In this document: positions 50,716 to 63,082 of the stretch, piece after piece
How the letters are laid out: each line of letters starts with the position of its first letter
How positions within the stretch are numbered: position 1 is the first letter of the stretch
Made by a program: the position numbers and the translations under genes
Source of the DNA: Vespa crabro
Lineage: Eukaryota; Arthropoda; Insecta; Hymenoptera; Vespidae
DNA length: 64,000 bases
Reading direction: 5' to 3'
Assembly (NCBI RefSeq): GCF_910589235.1
Contig: NC_060955.1
Span: forward strand, 23,640,672-23,704,671
The notes under the pieces: model-generated
Told to the model about the DNA's origin: nothing
The model's input: only the letters and a program-made list of their open reading frames with translations
Database searches by the model: none

Positions 50716-50899
50716 TATTTTTTATATGAGCGCGTACGCATATAATTTTTTTTTTATATTACGAAAAAAAACAAGAAAAAGGAAAAAAAAATAAATCAAT
50801 AAAGTGCGATTAATAATATATGATGTATTTTTAGAAAACAAAAAAAGTATAGTTGGAAAAGTATTAAATGGTAATTAAAAAATAAATGAATAAAATGAA

Positions 50900-50936
<37 letters not shown>

Positions 50937-51144
50937 ACATATCTATGGAGAATCGAACGGTATTTTCAAGAGGAAAAAAAAATGAGAACGTACATATCAA
51001 TGTATTAGTGTGTATTTACGTGATGATGGCCAAATCTTGACAACCGAATATATTAATGTCATTTACAGCTATTCGCATTGGCGTAAAAACTTACGTGAAA
51101 AATATATTTACATAATGATTTTTAATTGCAATTGCAATTAAAAG

Positions 51145-51188
<44 letters not shown>
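51145..51188. repeat. Poly(A) homopolymer run
   Basis: About 44 consecutive A, preceded by a small palindrome (ttgcaattgcaa). Confidence 0.9.
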
Positions 51189-51192
<4 letters not shown>

Positions 51193-52679
51193 TATCCGAT
51201 TCGTAACTTTTTGTTTACGCGCCTCATGTCCTTTTTTTTTCTTCCTCCTCCATAAGAATCATAATCCTTCGAAATTTTGTTTTCTTCTTCTTCTTCTTTT
51301 TTTTTTTTTATTGACGTCGATTGATGTCGAGACGATCATAGTTCCTTGAACTCTGAAGCACGCGAGAGGATGACCCTGAGCATTAGATTTTCTACCTAGT
51401 CTAACTTGTTTTTCGACGAAGTCAAGTCCTAATAGGCCTAGATGCATAGCAAACGAAGGCTTACATAATTGAAAATGAGATGAAGTTACTAAATGTAGGT
51501 AGACAAAGCTGGGACGTCGTTACGGTCCGTGAAACTCGGCCTGTGGAGTGAGAATGACTCATTGTGTGATCATCCTCTCTCTCTCTCTCTCTCTCTTTCT
51601 CTCTTTCTAAAATTAACACCAACATCAATGGGATAAATTGAAAATAATTATAGATATCATATTTTTATAATAAATATATATTCTCTTTTTTTGGTTAAGT
51701 ACAAAATTGTATTTATGATCTAATCGCCTATTGTAAAAAAAAATTTGAGAGAAAAGTTGGAAAAAAAGAAGACACAATGAAATTAATGAAAACTTTTTAA
51801 ATCCTATAGCGTGTACTTTGTAAAGGCAGTATAATACATACATTCAAGTATGTATACATATATATACATATATATATATATATGTATATAAATTTTATAG
51901 AAAAGTTTTTTATAGAACATATTTAGTTCTTTTTTTTTCGACAAGGAAAAGAAAAAAAGAAGAAGAAAAATAAAAGAGGAGAAAAAGAACCATAGAAAAC
52001 GAAGAAAAGAAAGCACGATGTGTTCATATTAAATTGTTTTGTTAATATCAATATAATATTACGATAGGAAATAAATTAGATCGATGTTATTGGAATACTG
52101 TTGTTTCATACTAATAAATAATTATTATTGATATATCTACTATCGAGGCCATTGGTTTTGTACGATATGTTGTAGAAATATTGAAAAAAAGGAAAAAAGA
52201 AAAAAGAAGAAGAAAAAAAAATTATGTCAGTCTAGAGTTAAGAACAATTGATAACGTATTTCCAACGTGTTCATAATGATTTATATGTTTGGCATTATTA
52301 TACACTTTAAAATACGTGTTTTTCGTTTCATCATAATGAACAACAATCGACAATCGTGTTGGAATCGTTATTTTTCTTTCTTTCATTTTTTTCGTTTTTT
52401 CCCTTTCTTTTTCTTTGTTTTCTTTTCATTTTGGTTATACGGATGTAATATTAGCGGCTGTGAATCTATTTAATCGAAGATAATTATTAGATTATCAAAC
52501 GCGTACGATCAAACATTAATGTTTAATCGTACAATCTACAATCATAATATATTGATTAAAACTAATCAATCGTTACAAGTTTAGTCGTCGACTCTTATAA
52601 TGATATGAATTTTTTATATACAATAATTAAAGATTAAAGATATGTTATTGTTATCTCGTGGAAGACGGCGACGATCCGC

Positions 52680-52760
52680 ATACACACACACGCACGCACG
52701 CACGCACGCACACACATACACACATACACACAGGCACACGCACGCGCGCGCGCGTTGTTT
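52680..52760. repeat. CA/CG dinucleotide-rich microsatellite
   Basis: A mixed (CA)n, (CGCA)n and (CG)n tract just beyond the Rab gene 3' end. It is followed by a (GA)n tract at about 52877-52902. Confidence 0.9.
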
Positions 52761-52867
52761 TTTTTAAATCTTTAAGACATTGTTGCATTGACAACAAGGT
52801 GTACTTCTTAAAAGACGAATTAAAAAGTAAAAAAGGAGAAGAAAAAGAGTATAAAGTAAAAGGCAAG

Positions 52868-52900
<33 letters not shown>

Positions 52901-52947
52901 AATGAACACCCGTTGATAATGCAGTTAGAAAGAGGGGAGAGGATGGA

Positions 52948-54357
52948 TCAACAACAAGTACGAATCTTTTCGTTTATTCCAAGTGCGATGTTTGGATTCT
53001 GTGCAATTTCTTCGGAAGGTGTCAATAATATACCAGAATTATTCAATCCAAAATTGTTCGAATCGGTGATCCTTAAAGCGGACGTTATTTCCGTGTTACC
53101 AGAAGATAAACTTATTAATCCATTGGCTATTGCCAAAAAAACCTTTTCTATTCCGTCGTTATGTATTACAGAAGTTTCATGATAAGTCGCACCGATTTTA
53201 TTCGCATAACATCTACCTTCTTCGGTGTCTACCTCTCGATCGTTAAATAGATCTGATTTATTACCGATAACCGTTAATACCATTTGTTCCTCGACGTTTC
53301 TCTTCAATTCCGTAACCCAATTTTTAATAGCTGCGAAACTATTATATCGGGTAACATCGAATACCAACATGGCGGCGTTCGCATTACGATAATACATTGG
53401 CGCCATTGACTTAAATCTTTCCTCACCCGCTGTATCCCATACCTATAAATAAATTTATATAATTATATTACGAAATAATATAATATAATTTATCGACAGA
53501 TATAATGATATTATATATAATATCATTAATATATAATATATAATATATAATGTAATTATATAACAAATAATATAATATGATTTATCGATCAAATAAAATG
53601 ATATCGGATATATTTTCTAACGAACTTTTATCAAATGTTTTTCAATGATTAAATACGACGAACGTTCTCGTGCGTTAGGGTCAAAAGATCATTAGGTCGA
53701 ACTCATAGATATAGTGATAAACGATTTTACAAAATAATAAATTCATCATGTAATTTTATACATACGTGCATACATAAATACATTATATATATATATATAT
53801 AAATTATCTTACCTGTAATTTAACTTCGGTATCAGCTATATTTAATTTACAGGTAAAAAAGCTAGCTCCTATAGTTGGATTGATAGGACGATTGACGACA
53901 TTCTCAACATATCTAACTATAATACTCGTCTTTCCGACACCTGAAAATATACATTTTGTTTTTCCTCATTATGTTTTCAATGTTGAACTATGTATGAATT
54001 AAGAGAGATCAAAGATGCATTAAACTTTATTCATATATAGGATTTTAAAAGACACAATGCCACGTTATATGGAATACCTTGAAACTTAACCTATAAAAAG
54101 ATGATCGAGATAATACGAAAGAATGATTTTATTAAAAATCAATCGAGATTTATGGGAATATATATTGGGAAATATTAAATATAAATACGTGATAACGTGA
54201 TAATTGTATTTATCCGTGAGCATAAGCGCACATTGACGCTATTAGATTATTATTAAATGATATAAATTGGTAACAAAAACATTGAAAGGATTTATATTAC
54301 TATATGCAACTTACCTTGTGAACCCAGAACAACTACTTTGCCTACTATATTTTTCAT
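52948..54357 (-). CDS. Divergent Rab-type small GTPase (Rab5/22/31-like)
   Basis: Three exons: 54315-54357, 53813-53940 and 52948-53442, giving 221 residues. Rab proteins recruit effectors to membranes to control vesicle traffic. The N-terminus MKNIVGKVVVLGSQGVGKTS holds the P-loop GSQGVGKT. Then come the switch I threonine in NPTIGASFF, WDTAGEERF (G3), the NKSD box (G4) and a terminal RTCC suited to double geranylgeranylation. IGASF and APMYYR resemble the Rab5/22/31 branch. Oddities: the catalytic Gln of DTAGQ is Glu, and the usual ETSAK G5 motif reads ETSVIH. Both suggest altered GTP turnover. Intron phases are 1 and 0. The start ATG (54355-54357) gives a normal Rab N-terminus. I could not tie it to a single named Rab. 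Confidence 0.88.
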
Positions 54358-55179
54358 ATTTGACACGATATCACATAATTAAAACGTCATGCAAGGAAAC
54401 GTCATAAAGTTAGCATCGTTTGAATTTCTTTCACGTCACGTAACTTGTTAATTCTCAAAAAAGGTCGTAGCTGTTTTGACGTTTCATTGAATCCAAGCTT
54501 TATAACGACATTGTGTAGTTCGTAGTACGTCGATAATGCAGGCACATTACCCAATTGGAAAACGATGGTGGCGCCAGCGTGAACTTATAACCAGAAACTC
54601 GTCGATTTTAACATTACCGACCGTTCTCGATTATCGCAGTTTTATCGACGATTGCGATTGTTCTTATCGATATATTCGATCGATAATAGAGGATATTATC
54701 AAAAATTATTTCGTACAATTATAAAACGATAATAGTTATTTCGTAATTTTGTTCGTACATTCTCTTTTTCTTTTCTGATTCTAATGATAATTTAATTAAA
54801 TTGGTTAAAATTATAATTTGTTAAAAGGAATAAGGGATGAGGTGGGGTGGGCGGCTAGAAATGAATGGCGGGGGAGGGGGGAGGGAAAGAAACAACAAAA
54901 AGAATTCGAATCGAGAGAACAGCGATCTTAGTAAATACGAAAGTATACTTATATCATACGCCGGATTAAATTGCATTATCGGAAAAGATGGTAGGTAGTC
55001 AGCTTACAATAATGTATGTTGCCCTCGAGGCTGAATCGAACACGATCGACGGCTCTGAGTGAAATGAACCGTTTGGAAGGTACTTTCCTGAATTTTTATG
55101 CGATCCTATCGAGTTTCTAGCCAATCCGACTTTGTTCCTAACTTTGTTCTAGACTAGTACGTATTGGATTTGAAATTAC

Positions 55180-55226
<47 letters not shown>

Positions 55227-55704
55227 AAAAAGCAGAAAAAGAAGAATAGTTAATAGTAAGAATCTAACGAGTGGTTCGATGATAATACGTTAGTTTTAGA
55301 GATAAAAAAAACCACGAAGTAAGGATTAATTCGTGATATAGAATATGATATGATTGATCAATACGAAGCGATAATATTTTGTACATTTTACAGCTTAAGA
55401 ACATGAGAAAGATTTGATTTAACATAGGACTTTAACGTCGAGAGTATCTGAGAAAAATAAAAGGGAAGAAGAGGAAAGGTGAACGTAAGTGGAACATCCA
55501 TAGCGTTCAGATAACGGACAGGGCACGAGGGTATAGGGGTGGAAGGGGGAAGCTTGGGAGAGATGGGGTGGCGATGGTGGCGGCGGCGGCGGTGAAAAGG
55601 GGAGTGGTTGGTGGCGAAATAGGGGTTGGCAAATGCTAGTGGGAGAAACCGGGCCAGTAATCTCCGCTCTGAGCTCCACTTGTGCGTAATTTATTACGAC
55701 TTCT

Positions 55705-55742
<38 letters not shown>

Positions 55743-56391
55743 AGAGTATCGTACAGGGTCGAATTCAGCTTTACTCAGACGACTCGAATTTAGCCCAGGT
55801 TGCGTCTGTGTATATGTATTTATATATGTATTTCACGTATGTACATGTCTCTTCTCGAAATAATTAATTAATCGTGCGTTTTAACGTACTAACGACGCTG
55901 CTGACGAGAGTCCGAGTGTGCCAATTTAATTTTATCTCTTTTTATCGAAAGAGAAAGATAAAAGAAAGAAAAGAAAGAAAAGAAATGGATAGATATTATA
56001 TATCGCAGAGGAGAATCTTGCCAAAGTACGAATTGAATTCTAAAAAGGGTAAATGCACGCGAGTGTATGTAATTTTAAAGATTAACGACCGTTCGTATGA
56101 ATGACGAGAGATCGTAATTTTATTAGGATATTTTTTTAATTTAGTCCAAAAAAGAGAAGAGAAGAAAAAAAAGGAGGAAAGAAAGAAAGAAAGAGAGAGA
56201 AAAAAATAAAAGGAAAAAAGAAAGAAATCTGCATTATCGATCGAGACGAGGACAAAATTCGAAATTGATTTTTTTTTCTTTTTCTTTTTTTTTTTTTTTT
56301 TTTTTTTTTTTTCATTTAATAAATATAAAAATGTAAATCGAAAAAGAAAGAGAAAGAAAGAGACAGAAAGAGACAGAAAGAGAGAGAGAGA

Positions 56392-56422
<31 letters not shown>

Positions 56423-57525
56423 GGAAAGAGAGAGATTCTCTTTTTACGTTTGAACTGATGCATCCCTGAGAGAGAATAGTACGTAGCACGTATTATCCGA
56501 GGGTGAGGGTGATCAACAATGGCGGCACGACCTCAGGAGGCTCCACCGTTCTCCGTTCTCTGTTCCCGACGCCATTTTACGTTGATTACGATGCGGTTAG
56601 CTCCTTCCAGCCTCCCTGCAATCGTACACCCCCTTCTCCTCTTCGTCCCTCTCGCTCACCCCACTTCCTACCTCTCACCCCTCCCCCTCCCACTTCACCC
56701 TCGAGCCTCTCACTTCTCTTGGCCCATCTATGGATGTTGCCCTCTCCTTCTGTGGCACCTCCCTTCCTTCCTTCTCCTTCTCCTTCACCTCCTCCTCTTA
56801 CTCCAATCTTCTTCTTCGCCATCTCCTTTTCCCTTCTTCGCGCTTATACACACAATCAAGCCGACCAACACGATCCACCTACGTTCGCTAGTTACCGTGC
56901 TTATCGGTGTATCACGACGCTCAAGAAGAAACGTGATAGTCGAAGATGCTCGGAACGAAATCAACCCATTGCCTGTCTCTCTTTCTCTCTCTTTCTCCCT
57001 CTCTATATCTATCTTTCTTTCTCTTTTATTGTTATACGCTCGGAGTACCACCCATTCCAATTTGTCTTTTCAATCGACGACTTATCCATTAGACAATGAA
57101 CTACACATAAATATCAGTTCCATTAACTATTTAAGATATATAACGTGGAAAATTATTTAATGGTAAGAGAAAAATTTATTTCTTTTGATATAAGGAATGA
57201 TACCAAGTTCGATAATATGAATCAAGTTTTCGGGATGGTATTTGCTTTGCGATAACCTATTCTATCATACGATCACTTGAATTAAATGTGTCTGCTAAAG
57301 GATGTGCGGGATCATCGATCGTTCGAGAAACGTTAGTGAAGTAGCTGGAGAATTAGTAAATAGAAAGGAAAGTTCTCTCTCTCTCTCTCTCTCTCTCTCT
57401 GTTGAAGAAAACTAGGAAACGTGGTCGAAGGATAGAAAGAGGAGGAGACACTAAGAGGTGGACGTAACGTGACGAACGTCGCCTGAAAGCTCGTCGAGAA
57501 GCTCGTTGGAAAGCTCCTTGGCCTG

Positions 57526-57564
<39 letters not shown>

Positions 57565-57724
57565 GTCCTTGATCCCCCTCCCCCTAGCCTTGTCGTTGGA
57601 GTTGATTGTCGTAGATCTTATTATCCCCACTTGTGTTCTAAGGAGGACCAGGCTATGGCCGTGCTAGCTCTACTATACTATACTATACTATATATATGTA
57701 GTGTGTGTGTACGTATACGTACAT

Positions 57725-57756
<32 letters not shown>

Positions 57757-57758
57757 AT

Positions 57759-57805
<47 letters not shown>

Positions 57806-58309
57806 AACTCACGTGCACGTAGTTACTTACTTTGACGAGAAGGAGAAAGATAGAAGGAGGGTGCCAAACACCCTCCCCTACCAGCCTCAGGCTAATCTTG
57901 TTAGCGCTAATGACGAACTCTGCCGCGAAATGTGCGCGAGCCAAGTCAGGGCCGTAACAATGTTCCATCACCTTTTTGGTTATCGGACGATGAAATACTC
58001 TTCTTTTTTCTTTCTTCTTTCGTTTCCCCCTTTCTTCCCCTCCCCCCGCCCGATTCTTTCGTTCTTAATTTTTTTTCATTTCATACTCTTCGCCAAGTAA
58101 TAGAAACAAATTTCTTGGAAATGATCGATATAAAAAATGAGGCCAATCCTATATATGCACACCCACGTATATATAATATACGTGTATATATATATATATA
58201 TATATAGGGTATAAAGATTTATTCCAATAGAAGGTATCCCAAAAGTTATCGTAAGTTGTATTGTGAAATTTTGCGGAATAATGGGCACCTTGTATCGAGC
58301 AAGAAGGAC

Positions 58310-58311
<2 letters not shown>

Positions 58312-58370
<59 letters not shown>

Positions 58371-58402
58371 TGTATAGATAGATAGATAGATAGATAGATA
58401 GA
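58312..58402. repeat. (TA)n plus (GATA)n microsatellite
   Basis: About 58 bases of TA followed by several GATA units (58376-58402). Confidence 0.9.
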
Positions 58403-59170
58403 TGGTAAAATGGGGGAATAGGAGGAGAGAGAGAAAGGGGAAGAGAAAGTTCCAGGCTGCGTGAGATGCTCCGTTAGCCCCGAAAATCCATTAGACCGTA
58501 AAACGAGGTAGAATCGTAGAACGCAATGGCGTCTAGAAACAAACGACGGCCGATAGGAGTGAACAAGCAGTGAATCACCCAAGCACTTGTTTACCAAGAG
58601 AATCAGGAATTCAGAGATGCCGTTCCACGTCTCCGGAATCCCCAGTCCCCATCGCTTTTCTAGCAGTCCTCTCCTCTACTATCCTTTTCCCTACCTTCTC
58701 CTCCTCTAACTACCATCTCTACCTCCATCTCCACCTCCACCATCACCACCAACACCAATACCAATCTCATGAGATCTTCAACGACTGACTCTCACACTGA
58801 AACGATTGAAGCAACCCTGTGTTTCCTTTCTTCCTTCATTCCTTGCTTGCCTGCCTGCCTGCCTGCTTGCTTGCTTGCTTGCCTTGCCTGGTAAGCGAGA
58901 AGGAGTGGAAAAGCTGAGGAAGGAGGGGTAAAGATAGGGAGGCAAGGCGGGGGAGAGGGCGGAAACGATCGCGTTAGACGGAGAGAAAAAGAGAGATAGA
59001 GCTAAGGGGGTATAACGCAGACACGGAAGCGGCACTGGAATCGCTAAATGTAATTCGGTTAAAAGGGTTTTAGCAATACAATGCATATAAACATGAGTGT
59101 TCCACCTCCGTGCTTCGTCTACGTTAGCTTCTCACTCTATTTCTCTTTCTCTTCTTACTCTTCCCTTTTT

Positions 59171-59214
<44 letters not shown>

Positions 59215-60141
59215 TCATTCATTCTTTCATTCTCTTTTTCTTTTTGTTCTTCTACTTCTTCTTCTAACTTCTTGTCTTAGATTTGCGAGGTCAACGTTCT
59301 TTCCTCGTTCTTCTTTGTTGTTTCTATCATCGAAAATTATTTTTTATCTCCCTTTTTATTCTTTCAATTTTTTTCAATTTTTTCCTTTCTTTTCCCCGTC
59401 TTGTTTTCATCCAATCTTTTCCCTTGTCCGACAGAAGGACCAAAAAGATTTTTAAAGTGATCATTGAATTATATTTCAAAGAATTTCAATCGCGTATTTC
59501 GGACGTACGTAAAATACTTTTAAAATCTCTCCGTTGAGAAAATAAAGATCGAATGCACTTACGAAATGCAAACGGTCATTTTTCTGAATCGAATAACGAG
59601 TCGTCGTAAAAAGCGAGAAAAAAGGTACGAGAGGATGGGAAGGAAAGGGAGAGGGAGAGAGAGAAAGAGAAAAAGAATTTAGTGAATCGAATCATTGTGA
59701 AATCCGTGGCGAGAGCAGTTGGAGCGTTTTACTCCCGGCGTGATTATTTCCAAGGAAAAATTCAGGATTGTGTCTGGCAGTAGGTAGAGGACGATTTCCA
59801 GAACGAGTCCTGGCACTCGGCCATATCCCACGTTTACGTGGTGGAAAAAGAAAATGGCCGTAAAGCTTCTTTCACGTCGAACGACGTGAGCAGTTTTATC
59901 CATAACGATCTTCCATATTAACATAAAACGACCAAATCTTTCTCTTTGTATTTTTATCAAATCTTATCGTTGCTCGAATCATTCCAAAAACTTGTATTTC
60001 TTTCATTGTATTTTTTAATCTCTAAAAAAAAAAATAGAAAAGGAAAGAGAGAAAAGAGAAAAAAGAAAAAAAGAGAGAAACTTTTTTCTACCATTTGTTC
60101 ATTACGATAAATAAACAATATATCAATCAATCGATCAATCA

Positions 60142-60173
<32 letters not shown>

Positions 60174-60820
60174 GTCTATCTAAATATCTATATATTTATT
60201 TATATCTTTATTGAGGTGAATCGTGGAACACGAAGGTATGACTATGACATCGAGCTACGCGTTCGTCAAATATGACTTTTCTCTTCTTTTCCATTCCTTC
60301 CTTCCTTACTCCCTTCCATCCATCGTTCCTTCGTTCGTTCGTTGACGTTTTCCGAATGAGCGGCTTTTACCGCTCGGTGAACGCGTCATCCAGCCATCCG
60401 CGGAATGTCGCGGAATTCGTAACTGGGAATTAGCATGTCATAAATTCTGATAGAGGGGGCGGTCTCGCGAGACTCATGCTCGCCTCTCTCTGTCTCTTTC
60501 TCTCTCCCTCTCTTTCTTTCTCTCTCACTTTCTCTCTCTCTCTCTCTTTATCTCTATCTATCCATCTATCTCACCGTTTATCTGTCTCTCTCTCTCTCTC
60601 TCTTTCTCGCTCTGTCTTTCTCTTTCAAGTACCTTTTCAGCCATTCCGTATCAGCTTCCACGAAATCTCTGCTTCTGAAAAGAATTTGCTTCCATTGAAA
60701 GGGTTAAATTATTTCTATTTGCAAACCATATATCAATCAATCATAGCTCGAAATAAAATATCTAAGATAAAATGATCATTAAAGATGATTAAAATAATAT
60801 GAGAATCATTTATGTTGTTT

Positions 60821-61312
60821 ATCGTACGCCTGTAGATATGCAACGCCGTATTAAATACATATACGTAGAAATTGTTGCATAATTTTTTCGGGATTTACGA
60901 TAAAACAAAAGAGAATATATTTAAATTCGATGATGGTAAAGTTATCTTCTTACCTTGTAATTTTCATAATTTTATTTATGAATTCCATCATTGCTTTTGA
61001 AAAGAAAACATTTCCAACATAAAGTGACAAGGAAAGAAAAGAATAATAATCGGGAAAAAATGTTAACGTGTTGGCTATCGTACGCCTGCGGGTATGCAAC
61101 ATTTCTTATTAAAATATATGTACGTATAAGTTGTTGCCTATTTACAGACGTACGTGTATTAAAAAATTAAAAGGATACATAGGTACGTATATGTTTTAAT
61201 TAACGATATAATGCATTTAATTAATTAGATGCGATAAATTTTGTTGTTTTCTTTTTCTTTTTTTTTTTTTTTTTTTTTCTTTTTTTCCTCGTAATTTTCA
61301 TAATTTTATTTA
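60821..61312. repeat. Imperfect direct duplication
   Basis: The words at 60821-60844 and 61077-61100 (atcgtacgcctg...tatgcaac) match at 21 of 24 bases. A second shared block (gtaattttcataattttatt) occurs at 60957 and 61291. Order is preserved, the offsets are 256 and 334 bases, and the difference is explained by T-rich insertion. Confidence 0.6.
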
Positions 61313-61458
61313 GGAACTTCACGCGATATTACATCGGATATCTGCATCGTATTCACTATTTTATACGATAAACGAATAATATTTACACTCACACACTGTA
61401 TATGTATCATAAATACACGTTTCCCGTTCGTTTTTTAATTAAATTTTTATTTTTATTA

Positions 61459-61489
<31 letters not shown>

Positions 61490-61602
61490 TGGTTTTGCTT
61501 ATTTCGCTTTATAATATAAGTGGCGGGGATATTATTGAAATAAAGTTTATACTCGGATAAATGTAATCCTTCGTATATGTGCCCTACATACATATCATCT
61601 AC

Positions 61603-61603
61603 C

Positions 61604-61668
<65 letters not shown>
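61603..61668. repeat. (CT)n microsatellite
   Basis: About 32 CT units with one early interruption. Confidence 0.9.
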
Positions 61669-61670
<2 letters not shown>

Positions 61671-62509
61671 TTACACATCTTACAACGACAACTTTTCGTT
61701 CCATTAACAATTTCGTAAATAATGTCTATCTTACAAGCCGAACGAACACACAATAAATAATCTCTAAAACAATTGTATTATTTACATAATGATACCTACG
61801 TTCGCGAATTTAACGTCCTCATTTCGATTTCTTTTTCTCAAACGATCGTTCATTACGATTTTTAATTTCTATATCAATTTCGTATCTTATCGTAATACTA
61901 CCCACGCGAAAAAATCGCAAAAATTAATTTTAGAGTATTAGAAGTTAATCACTTTACAATGTTTAATTATTATTCCATTAAGGATTCAATTTTAATGTTA
62001 GATCACGTCGGATTTATTCTCATCCATTCGCCTTTTTACTTTTTCATGATATTTACATCGACCATTTGTTTTATCTTACTTTATTCTTCATTTTCTACTC
62101 CTTTTTTTTCTTTTCCCTTTTTCCTTTCTTCCTCTTTCCCTTTTCTTTTTACTTTTTTCTTCCTCTTTCTTTTTTTCTTTTTTTTTTTTATTTTCTTTTC
62201 TTTTCTTTCTCTTTTTATTCGACGATAATATATAAATCGATAGAATTATATTTATTTACACGAGACTTTTTTAATCGTTTTCTCTATTTTAATACTTCGT
62301 CGTAAAAAATTGCTCTTCTCTTTCTCTCGTAATTGTTCTTTTTTTTTTTCTTCTTTTCTTTATTCTTTTTTTTCTTTTTGTTTTTTTTTTGTTTCCTATT
62401 TTTTTCCCTCCCCTTTTTTTTCTATTCCTTTTTCTCCTTAAAGATAAAGCATTAATCAAATTGTTATTCCCTTTGTGTGACACAACAATTAATACAAAGA
62501 GAAATGAAA

Positions 62510-62620
<111 letters not shown>

Positions 62621-62836
62621 TTTACGAACGATAATATTTATTCGCTCGTTAGTACCTGAAAATTATATATTATTTTGAAAGAGAAACGATATAAAAAGAA
62701 ATTTACAGAAAAGAGAGAATAATTACAAATTTAGATAAAAACGTATTTTACAATTGAGTCCTTTTTCTTTTTTTTTTTCTGTTTTTTTTTCTTTTTTTCT
62801 TTTTTCTTTTTTTTTTATCCAAATCGAAAAAGATAT

Positions 62837-63082
62837 TTAAACGACGTAAGGCCGATAAAGAGGTTCCTGAAGTTCGGTCGAATTTCTTTGAGTTTCTTGC
62901 AAAGTTCCCCTGGGTTCTTCCGGTGTGCACGGTGCTGTTACCGATACGTCACTTCCGGTATTATCTCTCTCGGAATTCTTCGCATTACCGGCATCCTCTA
63001 GTTTCCCGCTAGCACGTGCCTCCTGTTGTGCTTTCTTACTTCTCTTCCATTTCATTCGTCGATTTTGGAACCAGATCTTCAC
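62837..63082 (-). CDS. exex: Mnx1/HB9-type homeobox gene, last coding exon only
   Basis: This exon begins after a ctcatttcag acceptor with VKIWFQNRRMKWKRSKKAQQ, the second half of helix 3 of a homeodomain, and runs 81 codons to TAA (62837-62839). The KRSKKA extension right after the homeodomain is typical of the Mnx class (vertebrate MNX1/HB9, Drosophila extra-extra). In insects and vertebrates these transcription factors specify motor neurons. The C-terminal tail is Glu/Ser/Thr-rich and ends LYRPYVV. The intron inside the homeobox, before Val of helix 3, is common in homeobox genes. The first part of the homeodomain and the N-terminus must lie beyond 64000, because no matching exon is present to the right of 63082 in the window. 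Class assignment rests on about 20 residues plus the KKA extension. Confidence 0.85.
   Translation of the reverse strand: MKIWFQNRRMKWKRSKKAQQEARASGKLEDAGNAKNSERDNTGSDVSVTAPCTPEEPRGTLQETQRNSTELQEPLYRPYVV

Larger units (their letters stand above)
47380..52947. other. Gene-poor spacer with a TIR element and microsatellites
   Basis: The upstream region of the single-PAN gene (about 48060-48480) includes (CT)n at about 48211-48293 and a TGACTCA at 48426-48432. A CTT array is at about 48519-48577. The inverted-repeat element at 48626-49000 follows. Further right are a complex island (49875-50065), (TTA)n at about 50653-50713, poly(A) at 51145-51188, an open minus-strand block (51265-51515), and a CA/CG-rich repeat with GA tract (52680-52905). 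No gene is established. Confidence 0.55.

Noticed and set aside
52658..53182. Long plus-strand ORF over the Rab gene
   Set aside because: It begins in a CA/GA repeat and then runs antisense to the Rab last exon; it is a shadow.
56503..57160. Two overlapping plus-strand ORFs of about 200 codons in different frames
   Set aside because: The DNA is a pyrimidine-rich tract that lacks stop codons in several frames at once. The peptides are Pro/Ser/Leu low-complexity with no domain.
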